A stretch of 64,000 nt of DNA from Mycobacteriaceae bacterium (GTDB lineage Bacteria; Actinomycetota; Actinomycetes; Mycobacteriales; Mycobacteriaceae). The stretch is from positions 1 through 64,000 of the forward strand of contig JAPOKC010000007.1 in the NCBI GenBank assembly GCA_029977845.1, read 5' to 3'. This document shows positions 1 through 8,909 of this stretch, in pieces (positions within the stretch are counted from its first letter, which is position 1; the number at the start of each line of letters is the position of its first letter). Under the pieces are notes generated by a model. That model saw nothing but the letters and a program-made list of their open reading frames with translations. It had not been told where the DNA came from and ran no database searches. A program made the position numbers and the translations under genes.

Positions 1-1408
1 CCAGCACATCGGCGCCTACCAGGTGGCCGTCGAGCATGACGGTGTCGAGCGTCTGATCACCTTCATCGACACCCCGGGCCATGAGGCGTTCACCGCCATG
101 CGTGCCCGCGGCGCTAAGGCCACCGACATCGCGATCCTGGTGGTGGCGGCCGACGACGGCGTGATGCCGCAGACGGTGGAGGCCATCAACCACGCGCAGG
201 CCGCTGATGTGCCGATCGTGGTGGCGGTCAACAAGATCGACAAGGAGGGCGCCGATCCCGCCAAGATCCGTGCCCAGCTGACCGAGTACGGACTGGTTGC
301 CGAGGACTTCGGCGGCGAGACCATGTTCGTCGACATCTCGGCGAAGGCCGGCACCAATATCAAGGCACTCGAGGAGGCGGTGCTGCTGACCGCCGATGCC
401 GCGCTCGATCTGCGGGCCAACCCCGATATGGAGGCCCAGGGTGTGGCGATCGAGGCACACCTCGACCGCGGCCGCGGGCCGGTGGCCACCGTGCTCATCC
501 AGCGCGGCACGCTGCGGGTCGGCGACTCGGTGGTGGCCGGCGACGCTTACGGCCGGGTGCGGCGGATGGTCGACGAGCACGGCGAGGACGTCGAAGAGGC
601 GTTGCCGTCGCGGCCCGTCCAGGTCATCGGTTTCACCTCGGTCCCCGGTGCCGGTGACAACTTCCTCGTTGTCGACGAGGACCGCATCGCCCGCCAGATC
701 GCCGACCGGCGCAGTGCGCGCAAGCGCAACGCCATGGCGGCGCGCGCCCGCAAGCGGATCAGCCTGGAGGACCTGGAGTCGGCACTCAAGGAGACCAGTC
801 AGCTCAACCTCATCCTCAAGGGCGACAACTCCGGCACGGTCGAAGCGCTCGAGGAGGCCCTGCTGGGGATCCAGGTCGACGACGAGGTGGAGTTGCGCGT
901 CATCGACCGCGGCGTCGGTGGCATCACCGAGACCAACGTCAACCTGGCGTCGGCTTCGGATGCCGTCATCATCGGCTTCAATGTGCGCGCCGAGGGCAAG
1001 GCCACCGAACTGGCCAACCGCGAAGGTGTGGAGATCCGCTACTACTCGGTGATCTACCAGGCGATCGACGATATCGAGAAGGCCCTCAAGGGCATGCTCA
1101 AGCCGATCTACGAGGAGAAGGAACTCGGCCGCGCCGAGATCCGCGCGATCTTCCGTTCCTCGAAGGTGGGCAATATCGCCGGCTGCCTGGTGCAGTCCGG
1201 GATCATGCGCCGCAATGCCAAGGCCCGGTTGCTTCGCGACAACGTCGTGGTCGCCGAGAACCTCACCATCTCCTCGCTCAAGCGGGAGAAGGATGATGCG
1301 ACCGAGGTTCGCGAGGGTTACGAGTGCGGTCTGACGCTGACCTACAACGACATCAAAGAGGGCGACGTCATCGAGACGTACGAACTGGTCGAGAAAGCAC
1401 GCGTGTAA
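1..1408 (+). CDS. infB: Translation initiation factor IF-2, 3' part
   Basis: This is the C-terminal part of IF-2, the GTPase that places initiator tRNA on the 30S subunit. The reading frame is already open at base 2 and enters at the G2 region (QHIGAYQV). G3 (DTPGHEAF, about 68-91), G4 (NKID) and G5 (SAKAG) follow, then the beta-barrel and C-terminal domains. The long N-terminal region and P-loop lie before the window. It stops with TAA five bases before rbfA, so the two are probably cotranscribed. The GTG at base 23 is an internal codon, not the start. Confidence 0.97.
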   Translation, partial: QHIGAYQVAVEHDGVERLITFIDTPGHEAFTAMRARGAKATDIAILVVAADDGVMPQTVEAINHAQAADVPIVVAVNKIDKEGADPAKIRAQLTEYGLVAEDFGGETMFVDISAKAGTNIKALEEAVLLTADAALDLRANPDMEAQGVAIEAHLDRGRGPVATVLIQRGTLRVGDSVVAGDAYGRVRRMVDEHGEDVEEALPSRPVQVIGFTSVPGAGDNFLVVDEDRIARQIADRRSARKRNAMAARARKRISLEDLESALKETSQLNLILKGDNSGTVEALEEALLGIQVDDEVELRVIDRGVGGITETNVNLASASDAVIIGFNVRAEGKATELANREGVEIRYYSVIYQAIDDIEKALKGMLKPIYEEKELGRAEIRAIFRSSKVGNIAGCLVQSGIMRRNAKARLLRDNVVVAENLTISSLKREKDDATEVREGYECGLTLTYNDIKEGDVIETYELVEKARV

Positions 1409-1413
1409 CCCTC

Positions 1414-1881
1414 ATGGCCGATCCCGCACGCGCGAAGCGGCTGGCCAAGCGGATTTCCACCATCGTCGCCTCGGCGATCGAGTACGAGATCAAGGATCCG
1501 CGACTGGCCGGTGTGACGATCACCGACGCCAAGGTGTCCGGTGATCTGCATGACGCCACGCTGTACTACACCGTGCTCGGTCCGGCGTTGGACGTCGAAC
1601 CGGATTACGCGGAGGTGGCGGCGGGGCTGGAGAAGGCGACCGGTGTTCTGCGTAGCAAGGTCGGCGCCGGGACCGGTGTGCGGTTCACCCCCACGCTGAG
1701 CTTCGTGCGCGACACCGTGCCGGACGCCGCCGTCCACATGGAGGAACTGCTGGCGCGTGCGCGTGCCGCCGATGCCGACGTGGCCCGGATCCGGGAAGGC
1801 GCCACACCTGCCGGTGATGCCGATCCCTACCGGGAGGCGGGGGAGCCCGCCCGTGACGAACACGGTGCCGAACAGGATTGA
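1414..1881 (+). CDS. rbfA: 30S ribosome-binding factor RbfA
   Basis: RbfA binds the free 30S subunit and helps mature the 5' end of 16S rRNA. The 155-residue product starts [14 protein letters not shown] and carries the KH-like core ([15 protein letters not shown], then [15 protein letters not shown]). The ATG at 1414 fits the family N-terminus; an in-frame extension further upstream would only read into infB. The C-terminal tail is short for a mycobacterial RbfA, ending soon after the GDADPYRE motif. Its TGA overlaps the TTG start of the MATE gene by 4 bp; in M. tuberculosis and M. smegmatis nrnA sits between the two. Confidence 0.95.
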   Translation: MADPARAKRLAKRISTIVASAIEYEIKDPRLAGVTITDAKVSGDLHDATLYYTVLGPALDVEPDYAEVAAGLEKATGVLRSKVGAGTGVRFTPTLSFVRDTVPDAAVHMEELLARARAADADVARIREGATPAGDADPYREAGEPARDEHGAEQD

Positions 1882-3194
1882 CGCCGGATTCGTCGGGTCT
1901 GGGTAGGCGTATCGCCGCGCTGGCACTTCCCGCGCTCGGGGTGCTGGCCGCCGAACCGCTGTATCTGCTGTTCGACACCGCGATCGTGGGGCGGCTGGGC
2001 GCGGTCAGCCTGGCCGGGCTGGCCGTCGGCGGGCTGATCGTCGCGATGGTCTCCTCGCAACTGACCTTCCTGTCCTACGCCACCACCGCACGGGCGGCGC
2101 GATTCCACGGCGCCGGTGATCGCACCGCTGCGGTGGCCGAAGGTGTGCAGGCCACCTGGCTGGCGGTGGCACTCGGTCTGCTCGCCGTCGTCGTGGTGCA
2201 ACTTCTGGCCACCCCGCTGGTGTCGGCCATCTCCGGCGGCGGGGAAGTGGCCGCCGCCGCGAACCGCTGGCTGCGGATCGCCATCCTGGCCGCACCCGCG
2301 ATCCTGATCTCGATGGCCGGCAACGGCTGGATGCGCGGGGTTCAGGACACCGCGCGGCCGCTGCGCTATGTGCTGATCGGCTTCGGTCTGTCGGCGGTGT
2401 TGTGTCCGCTGCTGGTGTTCGGCTGGCTCGGCCTGCCGCGCTGGGAACTGGCCGGCTCCGCGGTGGCCAACCTGGTGGGGCAGTGGGTGGCCGCTCTGCT
2501 GTTCTGTCGCGCCCTGCTCTCCGAGCGCGTTACGTGGCGCCCCGTCCCGGCGGTGTTGCGCAGACAGATCGTGATGGGACGCGACCTGGTGGTGCGGACG
2601 ATGGCCTTCCAGGTCTGCTTCATCTCCGCGGGTGCGGTGGCCGCCCGGTTCGGCGCCGCGGCGCTGGCGGCCCATCAGGTGGTGCTGCAACTCTGGACTT
2701 TCCTTGCGCTGGTTCTGGATTCGCTGGCGATCGCCGCCCAGTCGCTCGTCGGCGCCGCCCTCGGCGCCGGTGACACCGGACACGCCAAGCGGGTGGCATG
2801 GCGGGTCACCGGGTTCTCACTGGCGGCCGCCGTCGCGCTGGCGGTGGTTCTCGCCGTCGGCTCGTCGGCCTTCCCCTCGCTGTTCACCACCGACCGTGCC
2901 GTGCTGGGCGCCATCGGAGTGCCGTGGTGGTTCCTGGTCGCCCAACTACCGGTGGCGGGAGTCGTCTTCGCCCTCGACGGCGTACTGGTCGGGGCCGGCG
3001 ATGCCGCGTTCATGCGCACCGCCACGGTGGTCAGCGCGGTCGCGGGCTTCCTGCCCTTGACCTGGTTGTCGCTGGTGTTCGGCTGGGGGCTGGCCGGTAT
3101 CTGGGCGGGGCTGAGCGCCTTCATCGGACTGCGACTGGTGTTCGGCCTGTGGCGGGCGTTGTCCGATCGCTGGCTGGTGGTCGGCTCAAGCTAG
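1878..3194 (+). CDS. dinF: MATE family efflux transporter (DinF-like)
   Basis: The 438-residue polytopic membrane protein has about twelve hydrophobic segments and the MATE look ([32 protein letters not shown] at the N-terminus). The family exports cationic compounds in exchange for H+ or Na+; substrates cannot be told from sequence. TTG at 1878 is the only usual start codon close to the expected N-terminus. It overlaps the rbfA stop (TTGA), implying translational coupling. dinF following the infB/rbfA block is typical of mycobacteria, but direct contact with rbfA is not. Confidence 0.9.
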   Translation: MTPDSSGLGRRIAALALPALGVLAAEPLYLLFDTAIVGRLGAVSLAGLAVGGLIVAMVSSQLTFLSYATTARAARFHGAGDRTAAVAEGVQATWLAVALGLLAVVVVQLLATPLVSAISGGGEVAAAANRWLRIAILAAPAILISMAGNGWMRGVQDTARPLRYVLIGFGLSAVLCPLLVFGWLGLPRWELAGSAVANLVGQWVAALLFCRALLSERVTWRPVPAVLRRQIVMGRDLVVRTMAFQVCFISAGAVAARFGAAALAAHQVVLQLWTFLALVLDSLAIAAQSLVGAALGAGDTGHAKRVAWRVTGFSLAAAVALAVVLAVGSSAFPSLFTTDRAVLGAIGVPWWFLVAQLPVAGVVFALDGVLVGAGDAAFMRTATVVSAVAGFLPLTWLSLVFGWGLAGIWAGLSAFIGLRLVFGLWRALSDRWLVVGSS

Positions 3195-3197
3195 CCT
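3192..3197 (+). promoter_or_regulatory. -10 hexamer TAGCCT, leaderless start of the DUF6629 gene
   Basis: TAGCCT lies 7 nt before the GTG at 3205, the spacing for a leaderless transcript. Its first three bases are the TAG stop of the MATE gene. This is pattern evidence only. Confidence 0.45.
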
Positions 3198-3204
3198 CTC
3201 TTGC

Positions 3205-3891
3205 GTGTGCTTCTCGATGACCGCCGACCTGGTGGCGGGTACCGCACTGCTGCCGGTGGCCGCACTGTGCGTCCGGGAGGTCAGAAAGCCGCGGGAGTTG
3301 CCGTTCGCGCTGCTGCCGGCGATCTTCGCCGCGCATCAGTTCATGGAGGTCTTCGTCTGGGCGGGTCTGGACGGCAATGTGCCCGCCGGTCTGGCTGAGT
3401 TCGCCATGCGGGCCTATCTGTTCATCGCCTGGCCGCTGTTGCCGACCTACCTTCCGCTGGCGATCATGCTGCTCGAACCCCGCGCGGCCCGGCTGCGGGT
3501 GGCGCCGCTGCTCGCCCTCGGCGTCGTCGTGTCGGCCTACCTCGCCTACGTGGTGCTGGCCAATCCCGTGCAGGTGATCCGGCACGCGCATGGACTCGAA
3601 TACGTCACCGTCGTCCAGCATCCGCTGCTGTGGGCGGTGCTCTACATCATCGCGGTGATCGGAGCGCCACTGATGTCCGGCTACCGTTCGATCGTCGCGT
3701 TCGGAGTGCTCAATCTCGTGGGTCTGGTGCTGGTCGCGGTGTTCTATGTGCAGGCGTTCGCATCACTGTGGTGCGTTTTCGCCGCGGGGTCCTCGCTGCT
3801 GATGCTGGTGCACATGTATCGCCGGCGCCGGTTGCCGGATTCCGACCGGCTCCGGGGTGAGAGGATCCGGGTGGTCGCAGCGGTCACTTGA
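3205..3891 (+). CDS. DUF6629 family membrane protein
   Basis: The 228-residue protein begins MCFSMTADLVAG, matching the conserved MCFS-type N-terminus of the DUF6629 family, so GTG 3205 is a well-supported start. About seven hydrophobic segments follow, with conserved-looking HQFMEVFVW and WPLLPTYLPLA stretches. The function of this family is not known to me. No ribosome binding site is visible and a TANNNT hexamer sits just upstream. The 3' end overlaps the convergent crotonase gene by 8 bp. Confidence 0.85.
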   Translation: MCFSMTADLVAGTALLPVAALCVREVRKPRELPFALLPAIFAAHQFMEVFVWAGLDGNVPAGLAEFAMRAYLFIAWPLLPTYLPLAIMLLEPRAARLRVAPLLALGVVVSAYLAYVVLANPVQVIRHAHGLEYVTVVQHPLLWAVLYIIAVIGAPLMSGYRSIVAFGVLNLVGLVLVAVFYVQAFASLWCVFAAGSSLLMLVHMYRRRRLPDSDRLRGERIRVVAAVT

Positions 3892-4642
3892 CCTGCGCCC
3901 GGCCCCTCTCCATCACACCCGCCCGGCTCGCGGCGATGTCATCACCGGTGGCCACCCGCATCCAGGCCCGCGCCCCTTCGGCCTCCAGCCACAGCCCGGT
4001 GCTGGTGGCGGCCTCGTCGATGCGGTGATACGAACTCAGCAGTGCTCGCACCGAGCGCTGGTTGTTGCCCACGATCGAGGCGGCGATCGCGCGGGCGGCA
4101 GGAAGCAGTGCCTCATGCGCAACCACTTCGGTGACCAGCCCGCAGCGCAGCGCGTCGGCTGCCGACAGGTAGTCGCCGGTCATGCTCATCCGGCGGGCCA
4201 TCCCGACGCCGACCTTCTGCGGCAGCCGCACCGACAGGCCCCAGGTCGGCAGCAGACCCACCCTGGCGTGGGTGTCGGCGAACGCGGCCCGTTCCGAGGC
4301 GATCAGGATGTCGCAGTAGAGCGCCAGTTCCAGCCCGCCGGTCACCGCTGCGCCGTTGATCGCACCGATCACCGGCTTGCTCATCGGCGGCCACTTCGGC
4401 GAGATGTCCGGCAGTTCGGTGGTGTTGCCCAGCTCCTTGAGATCGAGTCCGGCGCAGAACACCGGGTCGGCCCCGGTCACGATCACCACGTCGACGGCGT
4501 CGTCGTCCTCGGCCTCTCGCAGGGCGGCGAAGAACTGTTTACGCAGTGCCGACGACAGGGCGTTGCGGGCCTGCGGCCGGTTGAAGGTGATGGTCCGGAC
4601 CCGGTCGGTGGTGTCGATGAGCAGGATGTCGGCAGTGGTCAT
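3884..4642 (-). CDS. echA16: Enoyl-CoA hydratase/isomerase (crotonase) family protein
   Basis: The 252-residue crotonase-fold protein has the oxyanion-hole region (NGAAVTGGLELALYCDI) and the later HARVGLLPTWGLSVRLPQ stretch. Aligned by eye with rat enoyl-CoA hydratase, the first catalytic Glu (in LELAL) is kept. The second Glu position appears to hold His (THARVG against PEILLG). It may therefore catalyse another crotonase reaction, or be a weak hydratase. It resembles mycobacterial EchA16 (Rv2831). ATG 4642 is chosen because an in-frame upstream ATG would run through the opposite gene, and a TAGAGT hexamer lies 8 nt before it. Confidence 0.88.
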   Translation of the reverse strand: MTTADILLIDTTDRVRTITFNRPQARNALSSALRKQFFAALREAEDDDAVDVVIVTGADPVFCAGLDLKELGNTTELPDISPKWPPMSKPVIGAINGAAVTGGLELALYCDILIASERAAFADTHARVGLLPTWGLSVRLPQKVGVGMARRMSMTGDYLSAADALRCGLVTEVVAHEALLPAARAIAASIVGNNQRSVRALLSSYHRIDEAATSTGLWLEAEGARAWMRVATGDDIAASRAGVMERGRAQVK

Positions 4643-4650
4643 AGTTGGAG

Positions 4651-4656
4651 ACTCTA
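4651..4656 (-). promoter_or_regulatory. -10 hexamer TAGAGT for the crotonase gene
   Basis: On the minus strand TAGAGT is followed by 8 nt and then the ATG at 4642. It shares two bases with the opposite-facing hexamer at 4655-4660, so the divergent promoters are back to back and may compete. Confidence 0.45.
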
Positions 4657-4660
4657 GGCT
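4655..4660 (+). promoter_or_regulatory. -10 hexamer TAGGCT for the 34-residue peptide
   Basis: TAGGCT is followed by 7 nt and the ATG at 4668, consistent with a leaderless transcript. Confidence 0.45.
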
Positions 4661-4667
4661 GGTCGGC

Positions 4668-4772
4668 ATGCCCGATCGCAAACCGCCGAATCCGAGACTG
4701 CTGCTGGCCTTCGTCGTGATGGCCATGCTGATGTTCTCGGCGATCGCGATCTACGTGGTCGTCAAGGGCTGA
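4668..4772 (+). CDS. Small single-span membrane peptide, 34 residues
   Basis: The frame encodes 34 residues: a basic, proline-containing head (MPDRKPPNPR), one hydrophobic span of about 21 residues (LLLAFVVMAMLMFSAIAIYV) and a short VVKG tail. This gives an N-in topology with a lysine near the outer face. It is too short for most gene callers. A leaderless-type promoter sits directly before it, and it fits exactly between two minus-strand genes, overlapping the end of the hydrolase by 11 bp. I do not recognise a family and infer no function; coding is likely but not certain. Confidence 0.6.
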   Translation: MPDRKPPNPRLLLAFVVMAMLMFSAIAIYVVVKG

Positions 4773-6381
4773 CGGGCAGTATCAGCCTCGAGATACCGCC
4801 CAGTCGCACGACGTGATTCGAGGCGACCATCCGGTGCCCGCTGATCATCGGTTCGCCGGTGCCGAGGTTACGGGCGAACCGCGGATGTGAACCACCGGCG
4901 ATGAGAACCCGGATCCGCGAGCCGGGTCGGAACCGGTGCGCGACGGCGTCGAGTTGCACCCGGATCGGACCGTCCGGTTCGCCGGCGAATCGCAGGTATC
5001 CGTCGCTGACATTGCGGGACCTACCGCGCGGATCGACCTCGCTCACCCGGACGAACAGATCGAAATGGGGTATGTCGCACTCGTGGTCGAGTTCGATGAC
5101 CGGGCTGCCGTACACCCGGACCTCGTGTTCGAGCGGGGCGCTGGTGAAGCTCAGCACGTCGGCGCGCGCGCTCAGGGCGGTGTCGTCACGATAACCGGCC
5201 TGCCGGGACAACAGCCGCCCGCCCACGGTGGGAGTGGGAACGGCGGGATCGTAGCGAAAGCGTGAAATACTCTGCGCGGCAGCAGGTTCGGTGTCCAGAC
5301 TCTTATCGGGTTGCAGATAGAGGACGGCGTCCCGGGTCGGCGGTGGCCAGTCGGGCATGGTCTCCCAGCTGCGCGACGGAGTGACGCAGACCCGTACGGG
5401 TTCGGATCGCGGTGGCCTGCGGTGGCCGGACAGGTGAGCATCCATCCAGGCCAGCGTCTCGGCCGCCGCGACACCGGTGGCCTTGGTGACCATCTCGTCG
5501 TGGGTCCATGGTCCGATCGTCATCGCGACCTCGGCGCCGCGCTCCCGAAGATGCCGGTACTGATCGATGGTCTGGTTGAGGAAGACGTCCTGCCAGCCGG
5601 TCAGCAACAGCACCGGCACCCGGCAGCGGTCCAGGGCCGCCGTCATCCGCATCGGCTCCCAGAACGGGTCATCGGCGTCGGGGTGTTCGATCCAGCTCTC
5701 GTACCAGGTGGACCGCTGCCTGAGCAGACCGCGCCCGCCGGTGCCCAACGGCAGCGCCTGCGCCCCGCGCGCGGCCCGGCGCGTCGCGTTGATCTGGTGC
5801 GACAGCCGGGTCAGCGTGCCCTGCTCCTGGTGGGCCATCATGTCCGCCCAGCCCAGGAAGTCGTTGAGGGCGAAGGAACCGGTGCCCCAACTGGTCGCGT
5901 GCAGATCATGCGGGCCGACGGAGACGACGGCCGCGGCGAGTTCCTCAGGTGGGTCCGACATCAGCGCCCACTGGGTGAAGCCCAGATAGGACAGCCCGAT
6001 GGTGCCGAAGGATCCGGTGAACCAGGGTTGTTCGCGCAGCCAGGTGACGGTGTCGGCGGCATCGTCGACCTCGTGCACCATCGGCACGAACACCCCACCC
6101 GAGCCGAACGTCCCGCGCACGCTCTGGAACAGCACGTGGTAGCCCCGGGCGGCGTAGATCTGGGCGTAGATGAACGAGAACGGGAATGATCTGCCGTAGG
6201 GGCAGCGGACCAGGATGGTGCCCGACGGGCGGGCGGTGTCCGGGGCGTAATGGTCGGCGATGAGGTCGACTCCGTCGCGCATCGGCACCCGTACCCCGCG
6301 GTTGACCTGATATCCGTTGGTCGGCGGCGGGAGCCGAAGCGCACGACTCGCGACGCGATGGCTCCACCGGGTGCTGCTCAC
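4762..6381 (-). CDS. CocE/NonD family alpha/beta hydrolase
   Basis: The 539-residue X-Pro dipeptidyl-peptidase/cocaine-esterase family hydrolase resembles Rv2800. The triad can be read: nucleophile Ser in GLSYLG, Asp in GWQDVF, His in GPWTH. A C-terminal jelly-roll domain follows (HEVRVYGSPVIELDHECDIPHFDLFVRVSEVD onward). There is no signal peptide, so it is probably cytosolic. Substrate is unknown; the family takes acyl esters and amides. GTG at 6381 is the start, six bases after a TAGGGT hexamer. Confidence 0.88.
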   Translation of the reverse strand: MSSTRWSHRVASRALRLPPPTNGYQVNRGVRVPMRDGVDLIADHYAPDTARPSGTILVRCPYGRSFPFSFIYAQIYAARGYHVLFQSVRGTFGSGGVFVPMVHEVDDAADTVTWLREQPWFTGSFGTIGLSYLGFTQWALMSDPPEELAAAVVSVGPHDLHATSWGTGSFALNDFLGWADMMAHQEQGTLTRLSHQINATRRAARGAQALPLGTGGRGLLRQRSTWYESWIEHPDADDPFWEPMRMTAALDRCRVPVLLLTGWQDVFLNQTIDQYRHLRERGAEVAMTIGPWTHDEMVTKATGVAAAETLAWMDAHLSGHRRPPRSEPVRVCVTPSRSWETMPDWPPPTRDAVLYLQPDKSLDTEPAAAQSISRFRYDPAVPTPTVGGRLLSRQAGYRDDTALSARADVLSFTSAPLEHEVRVYGSPVIELDHECDIPHFDLFVRVSEVDPRGRSRNVSDGYLRFAGEPDGPIRVQLDAVAHRFRPGSRIRVLIAGGSHPRFARNLGTGEPMISGHRMVASNHVVRLGGISRLILPVSP

Positions 6382-6387
6382 CAGCCC

Positions 6388-6393
6388 ACCCTA
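6388..6393 (-). promoter_or_regulatory. -10 hexamer TAGGGT for the CocE-type hydrolase
   Basis: Minus-strand TAGGGT is followed by 6 nt and GTG 6381, a leaderless arrangement. Confidence 0.4.
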
Positions 6394-6404
6394 GGCAACG
6401 CCAG

Positions 6405-6410
6405 TAGGCT
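6405..6410 (+). promoter_or_regulatory. -10 hexamer TAGGCT for the metallophosphoesterase operon
   Basis: TAGGCT is followed by 8 nt and GTG 6419. It probably drives the metallophosphoesterase-pptT-truB run. Confidence 0.45.
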
Positions 6411-6418
6411 GGCGTTTC

Positions 6419-7354
6419 GTGGCACCCACGCTCTGGGCGATCAGCGATCTGCACACCGGTCACGCGGGCAACAAGCCGGTGACCGAGTCGCTGTACCCCG
6501 CGACACCGGATGACTGGCTGATCGTCGCCGGTGACGTAGCCGAGCGCACCGACGACATCCTGTGGTCGCTGGACCTGTTGCGGCGCCGGTTCGCGAAGGT
6601 CATCTGGGTGCCGGGCAACCACGAACTGTGGACCACCGGCAAGGACCCGATGCAGGTGTTCGGCCGGGCCCGCTACGACTACCTGGTCGACATGTGCGAT
6701 CAGATGGGCGTCATCACCCCCGAGCACCCGTTCCCGGTCTGGACCGAGGGCGGCGGTCCGGCGACCATCGTGCCGATGTTCCTGCTGTACGACTACAGCT
6801 TCCTGCCGGCCGGGGCCACCACCAAGGCCGAGGGTCTGGCCATCGCCAAGCAGGCCAATGTGGTGTGCACCGACGAGTTCCTGCTGTCCTGCGAGCCCTA
6901 CGCGACCCGGGACGCGTGGTGCCGGGATCGGCTGGCCCACACCAGATCCCGGCTCGAGGAGATCGACTGGTTGTGGCCCACCGTGCTGGTCAACCATTTC
7001 CCGTTGCGCCGTGACCCCTGCGATGTCCTGTTCTTCCCCGAGTTCTCGCTGTGGTGCGGCACCACCGAGACCGCGGACTGGCACACCCGGTACAACGCGG
7101 TGTGCTCGGTGTACGGCCATCTGCACATCCCGCGCACCACCTGGTACGACGGGGTGCGATTCGAGGAGGTGTCGGTGGGTTATCCGCGGGAGTGGCACCG
7201 GCGCAAGCCCTATCGATGGCTGCGCCAGATACTGCCCGACCCGGATTACGCGCCGGGCTATCTCAACGAGTTCGGCGGTCACTTCGTCATCACCCCGGAG
7301 ATGCGCACCCAGTCGGAGAAGTTCCGGGAACGGCTGCGGAGCAGGCGCGGATGA
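6419..7354 (+). CDS. Calcineurin-like metallophosphoesterase
   Basis: The 311-residue protein shows the full metallophosphoesterase signature: DLHTGH (DxH), VAGDVAE (GD), GNHELW (GNHE), VNHFPLR and YGHLH (GHxH). It should bind two metal ions and cleave a phosphoester. It corresponds to Rv2795c, which precedes pptT in mycobacteria. That linkage fits the proposal that this enzyme opposes PptT by removing phosphopantetheine from carrier proteins (PptH activity, reported for M. tuberculosis). Its stop overlaps the pptT ATG by 4 bp, so the two are translated together. Confidence 0.9.
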   Translation: MAPTLWAISDLHTGHAGNKPVTESLYPATPDDWLIVAGDVAERTDDILWSLDLLRRRFAKVIWVPGNHELWTTGKDPMQVFGRARYDYLVDMCDQMGVITPEHPFPVWTEGGGPATIVPMFLLYDYSFLPAGATTKAEGLAIAKQANVVCTDEFLLSCEPYATRDAWCRDRLAHTRSRLEEIDWLWPTVLVNHFPLRRDPCDVLFFPEFSLWCGTTETADWHTRYNAVCSVYGHLHIPRTTWYDGVRFEEVSVGYPREWHRRKPYRWLRQILPDPDYAPGYLNEFGGHFVITPEMRTQSEKFRERLRSRRG

Positions 7355-8019
7355 GCGAGCTGATGCGGGTGGTGCTGCCTGAGATCGACGACCTGGTCTA
7401 CGCCGAGCTTTACGACGACCCACCGGATCTCATCGCGCTGCCCGAGGAGGAGCCGCTGATCGCGCGATCGGTGGCCAAGCGCCGTAACGAGTTCATCACC
7501 GCACGCCACTGTGCCCGGCTGGCGATGGAACGGCTCGGGGTGCCGACCGCGCCGATTCTCAAGGGCGAGAAGGGCGAACCGCAGTGGCCGTCCGGCGTCG
7601 TCGGCAGTCTCACCCACACCCACGGTTACCGCGGCGCGGTGGTGGGTCGCGCGTCGGCGGTGCGGTCGGTGGGTGTCGACGCCGAACCGCACGACGTGCT
7701 GCCGGACAAGGTGCTGGAGGCCATCAGCCTGCCCGTCGAGCGTCGTGAGATCTCGGTGCTGCCGGCGGATCTGCACTGGGACCGGATCCTGTTCTGTGCC
7801 AAGGAGGCCACGTACAAGGCGTGGTTCCCGCTGACCGGGCGATGGCTGGGTTTCGAGGATGCGCACATCACCTTCGAGGTCGATGCCACCGGGGTGGCCG
7901 GTGGTTTCGTCTCCCGCATCCTGATCGACCCGGCGGCCCGGTCCGGTCCGCCGCTGACCGAACTGACCGGGCGGTGGTCGGTGGCCGGTGGTCTGGCGCT
8001 GACGGCGATCGTGTTGTGA
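7351..8019 (+). CDS. pptT: 4'-phosphopantetheinyl transferase PptT
   Basis: The 222-residue Sfp-type transferase moves phosphopantetheine from CoA onto a carrier-protein serine. In mycobacteria PptT activates PKS and NRPS enzymes for mycolate-linked lipids and siderophores. The two Mg/CoA motifs are present: VGVDAEPHD and [13 protein letters not shown]. The start is the ATG within the ATGA overlap with the metallophosphoesterase; the end overlaps truB through GTGA. Length and neighbours match the mycobacterial enzyme. Confidence 0.94.
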   Translation: MSELMRVVLPEIDDLVYAELYDDPPDLIALPEEEPLIARSVAKRRNEFITARHCARLAMERLGVPTAPILKGEKGEPQWPSGVVGSLTHTHGYRGAVVGRASAVRSVGVDAEPHDVLPDKVLEAISLPVERREISVLPADLHWDRILFCAKEATYKAWFPLTGRWLGFEDAHITFEVDATGVAGGFVSRILIDPAARSGPPLTELTGRWSVAGGLALTAIVL

Positions 8020-8894
8020 CACCCGGCATCGTCGTCGTCGACAAGCCGGCCGGTATGACGAGCCACGATGTGGTGGGAAGGTGCCGGCGGATCTTCGGTA
8101 CCCGCAAGGTCGGCCACGCCGGCACCCTGGACCCGATGGCGACCGGGGTACTGGTGATAGGTGTCGAGCGCGCGACCAAGATCCTCGGTCTGATCACCGC
8201 CACGTCGAAGTCCTATGCGGCCACCATCAGACTCGGCCGGACGACAACCACCGAGGACGCCGAAGGTGAAGTGCTGCAGGATGTTCCGGCGGCGTACCTG
8301 ACCGATGAACAGATCCGGGCCGGGATCGCACTGCTGCGGGGTGAGATCTCCCAACGGCCATCGGCGGTCAGTGCGATCAAGGTCGGCGGTAAGCGGTCCT
8401 ATCAGTTGGTGCGCAAGGGTGAACGCGTTGAACTGCCCGCCCGGGCGGTGCGCATCGACAGGTTCGACGTCACCGCGATCCGGCGCGAGGGACAGTTCGT
8501 CGACGTCGACGTCGAGGTGGACTGTTCGTCGGGCACCTACATCCGCGCGCTGGCCCGCGACCTCGGTGAGGGACTCGCCGTCGGTGGTCACCTGACCGCA
8601 CTGCGGCGCACCCGGGTCGGGGGTTTCGGACTGGCGCAGGCCCGCACCCTCGATGACCTTGCCGAGCATCCGGCGCTGAGCTACGACATCGATGCGGCGT
8701 GCCTGGCCGCCTTCCCTCGCCGGGATATCAACCCCGCGGAGGCGCTGGACGCCTCGCACGGCCGGCCACTGGCCGCCGCCGGTATCGAGGGGGTCTACGC
8801 GGCGACCGGCCCGGATGGCCGGGTGATCGCCCTGCTGGAGGACCGGGGTGCGGTGACCAAATCGGTCGTGGTTGTTCGCCCCGCCACGCTCTAG
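8016..8894 (+). CDS. truB: tRNA pseudouridine(55) synthase TruB
   Basis: TruB makes pseudouridine 55 in the T-loop of tRNAs. The 292-residue product opens [17 protein letters not shown] and has [14 protein letters not shown] with catalytic Asp at about residue 39. The [11 protein letters not shown] and [13 protein letters not shown] motifs follow. GTG 8016 is in the GTGA overlap with pptT and gives the normal family N-terminus. Confidence 0.96.
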   Translation: MTPGIVVVDKPAGMTSHDVVGRCRRIFGTRKVGHAGTLDPMATGVLVIGVERATKILGLITATSKSYAATIRLGRTTTTEDAEGEVLQDVPAAYLTDEQIRAGIALLRGEISQRPSAVSAIKVGGKRSYQLVRKGERVELPARAVRIDRFDVTAIRREGQFVDVDVEVDCSSGTYIRALARDLGEGLAVGGHLTALRRTRVGGFGLAQARTLDDLAEHPALSYDIDAACLAAFPRRDINPAEALDASHGRPLAAAGIEGVYAATGPDGRVIALLEDRGAVTKSVVVVRPATL

Positions 8895-8909
8895 TGGGAC
8901 GATAGAGCC

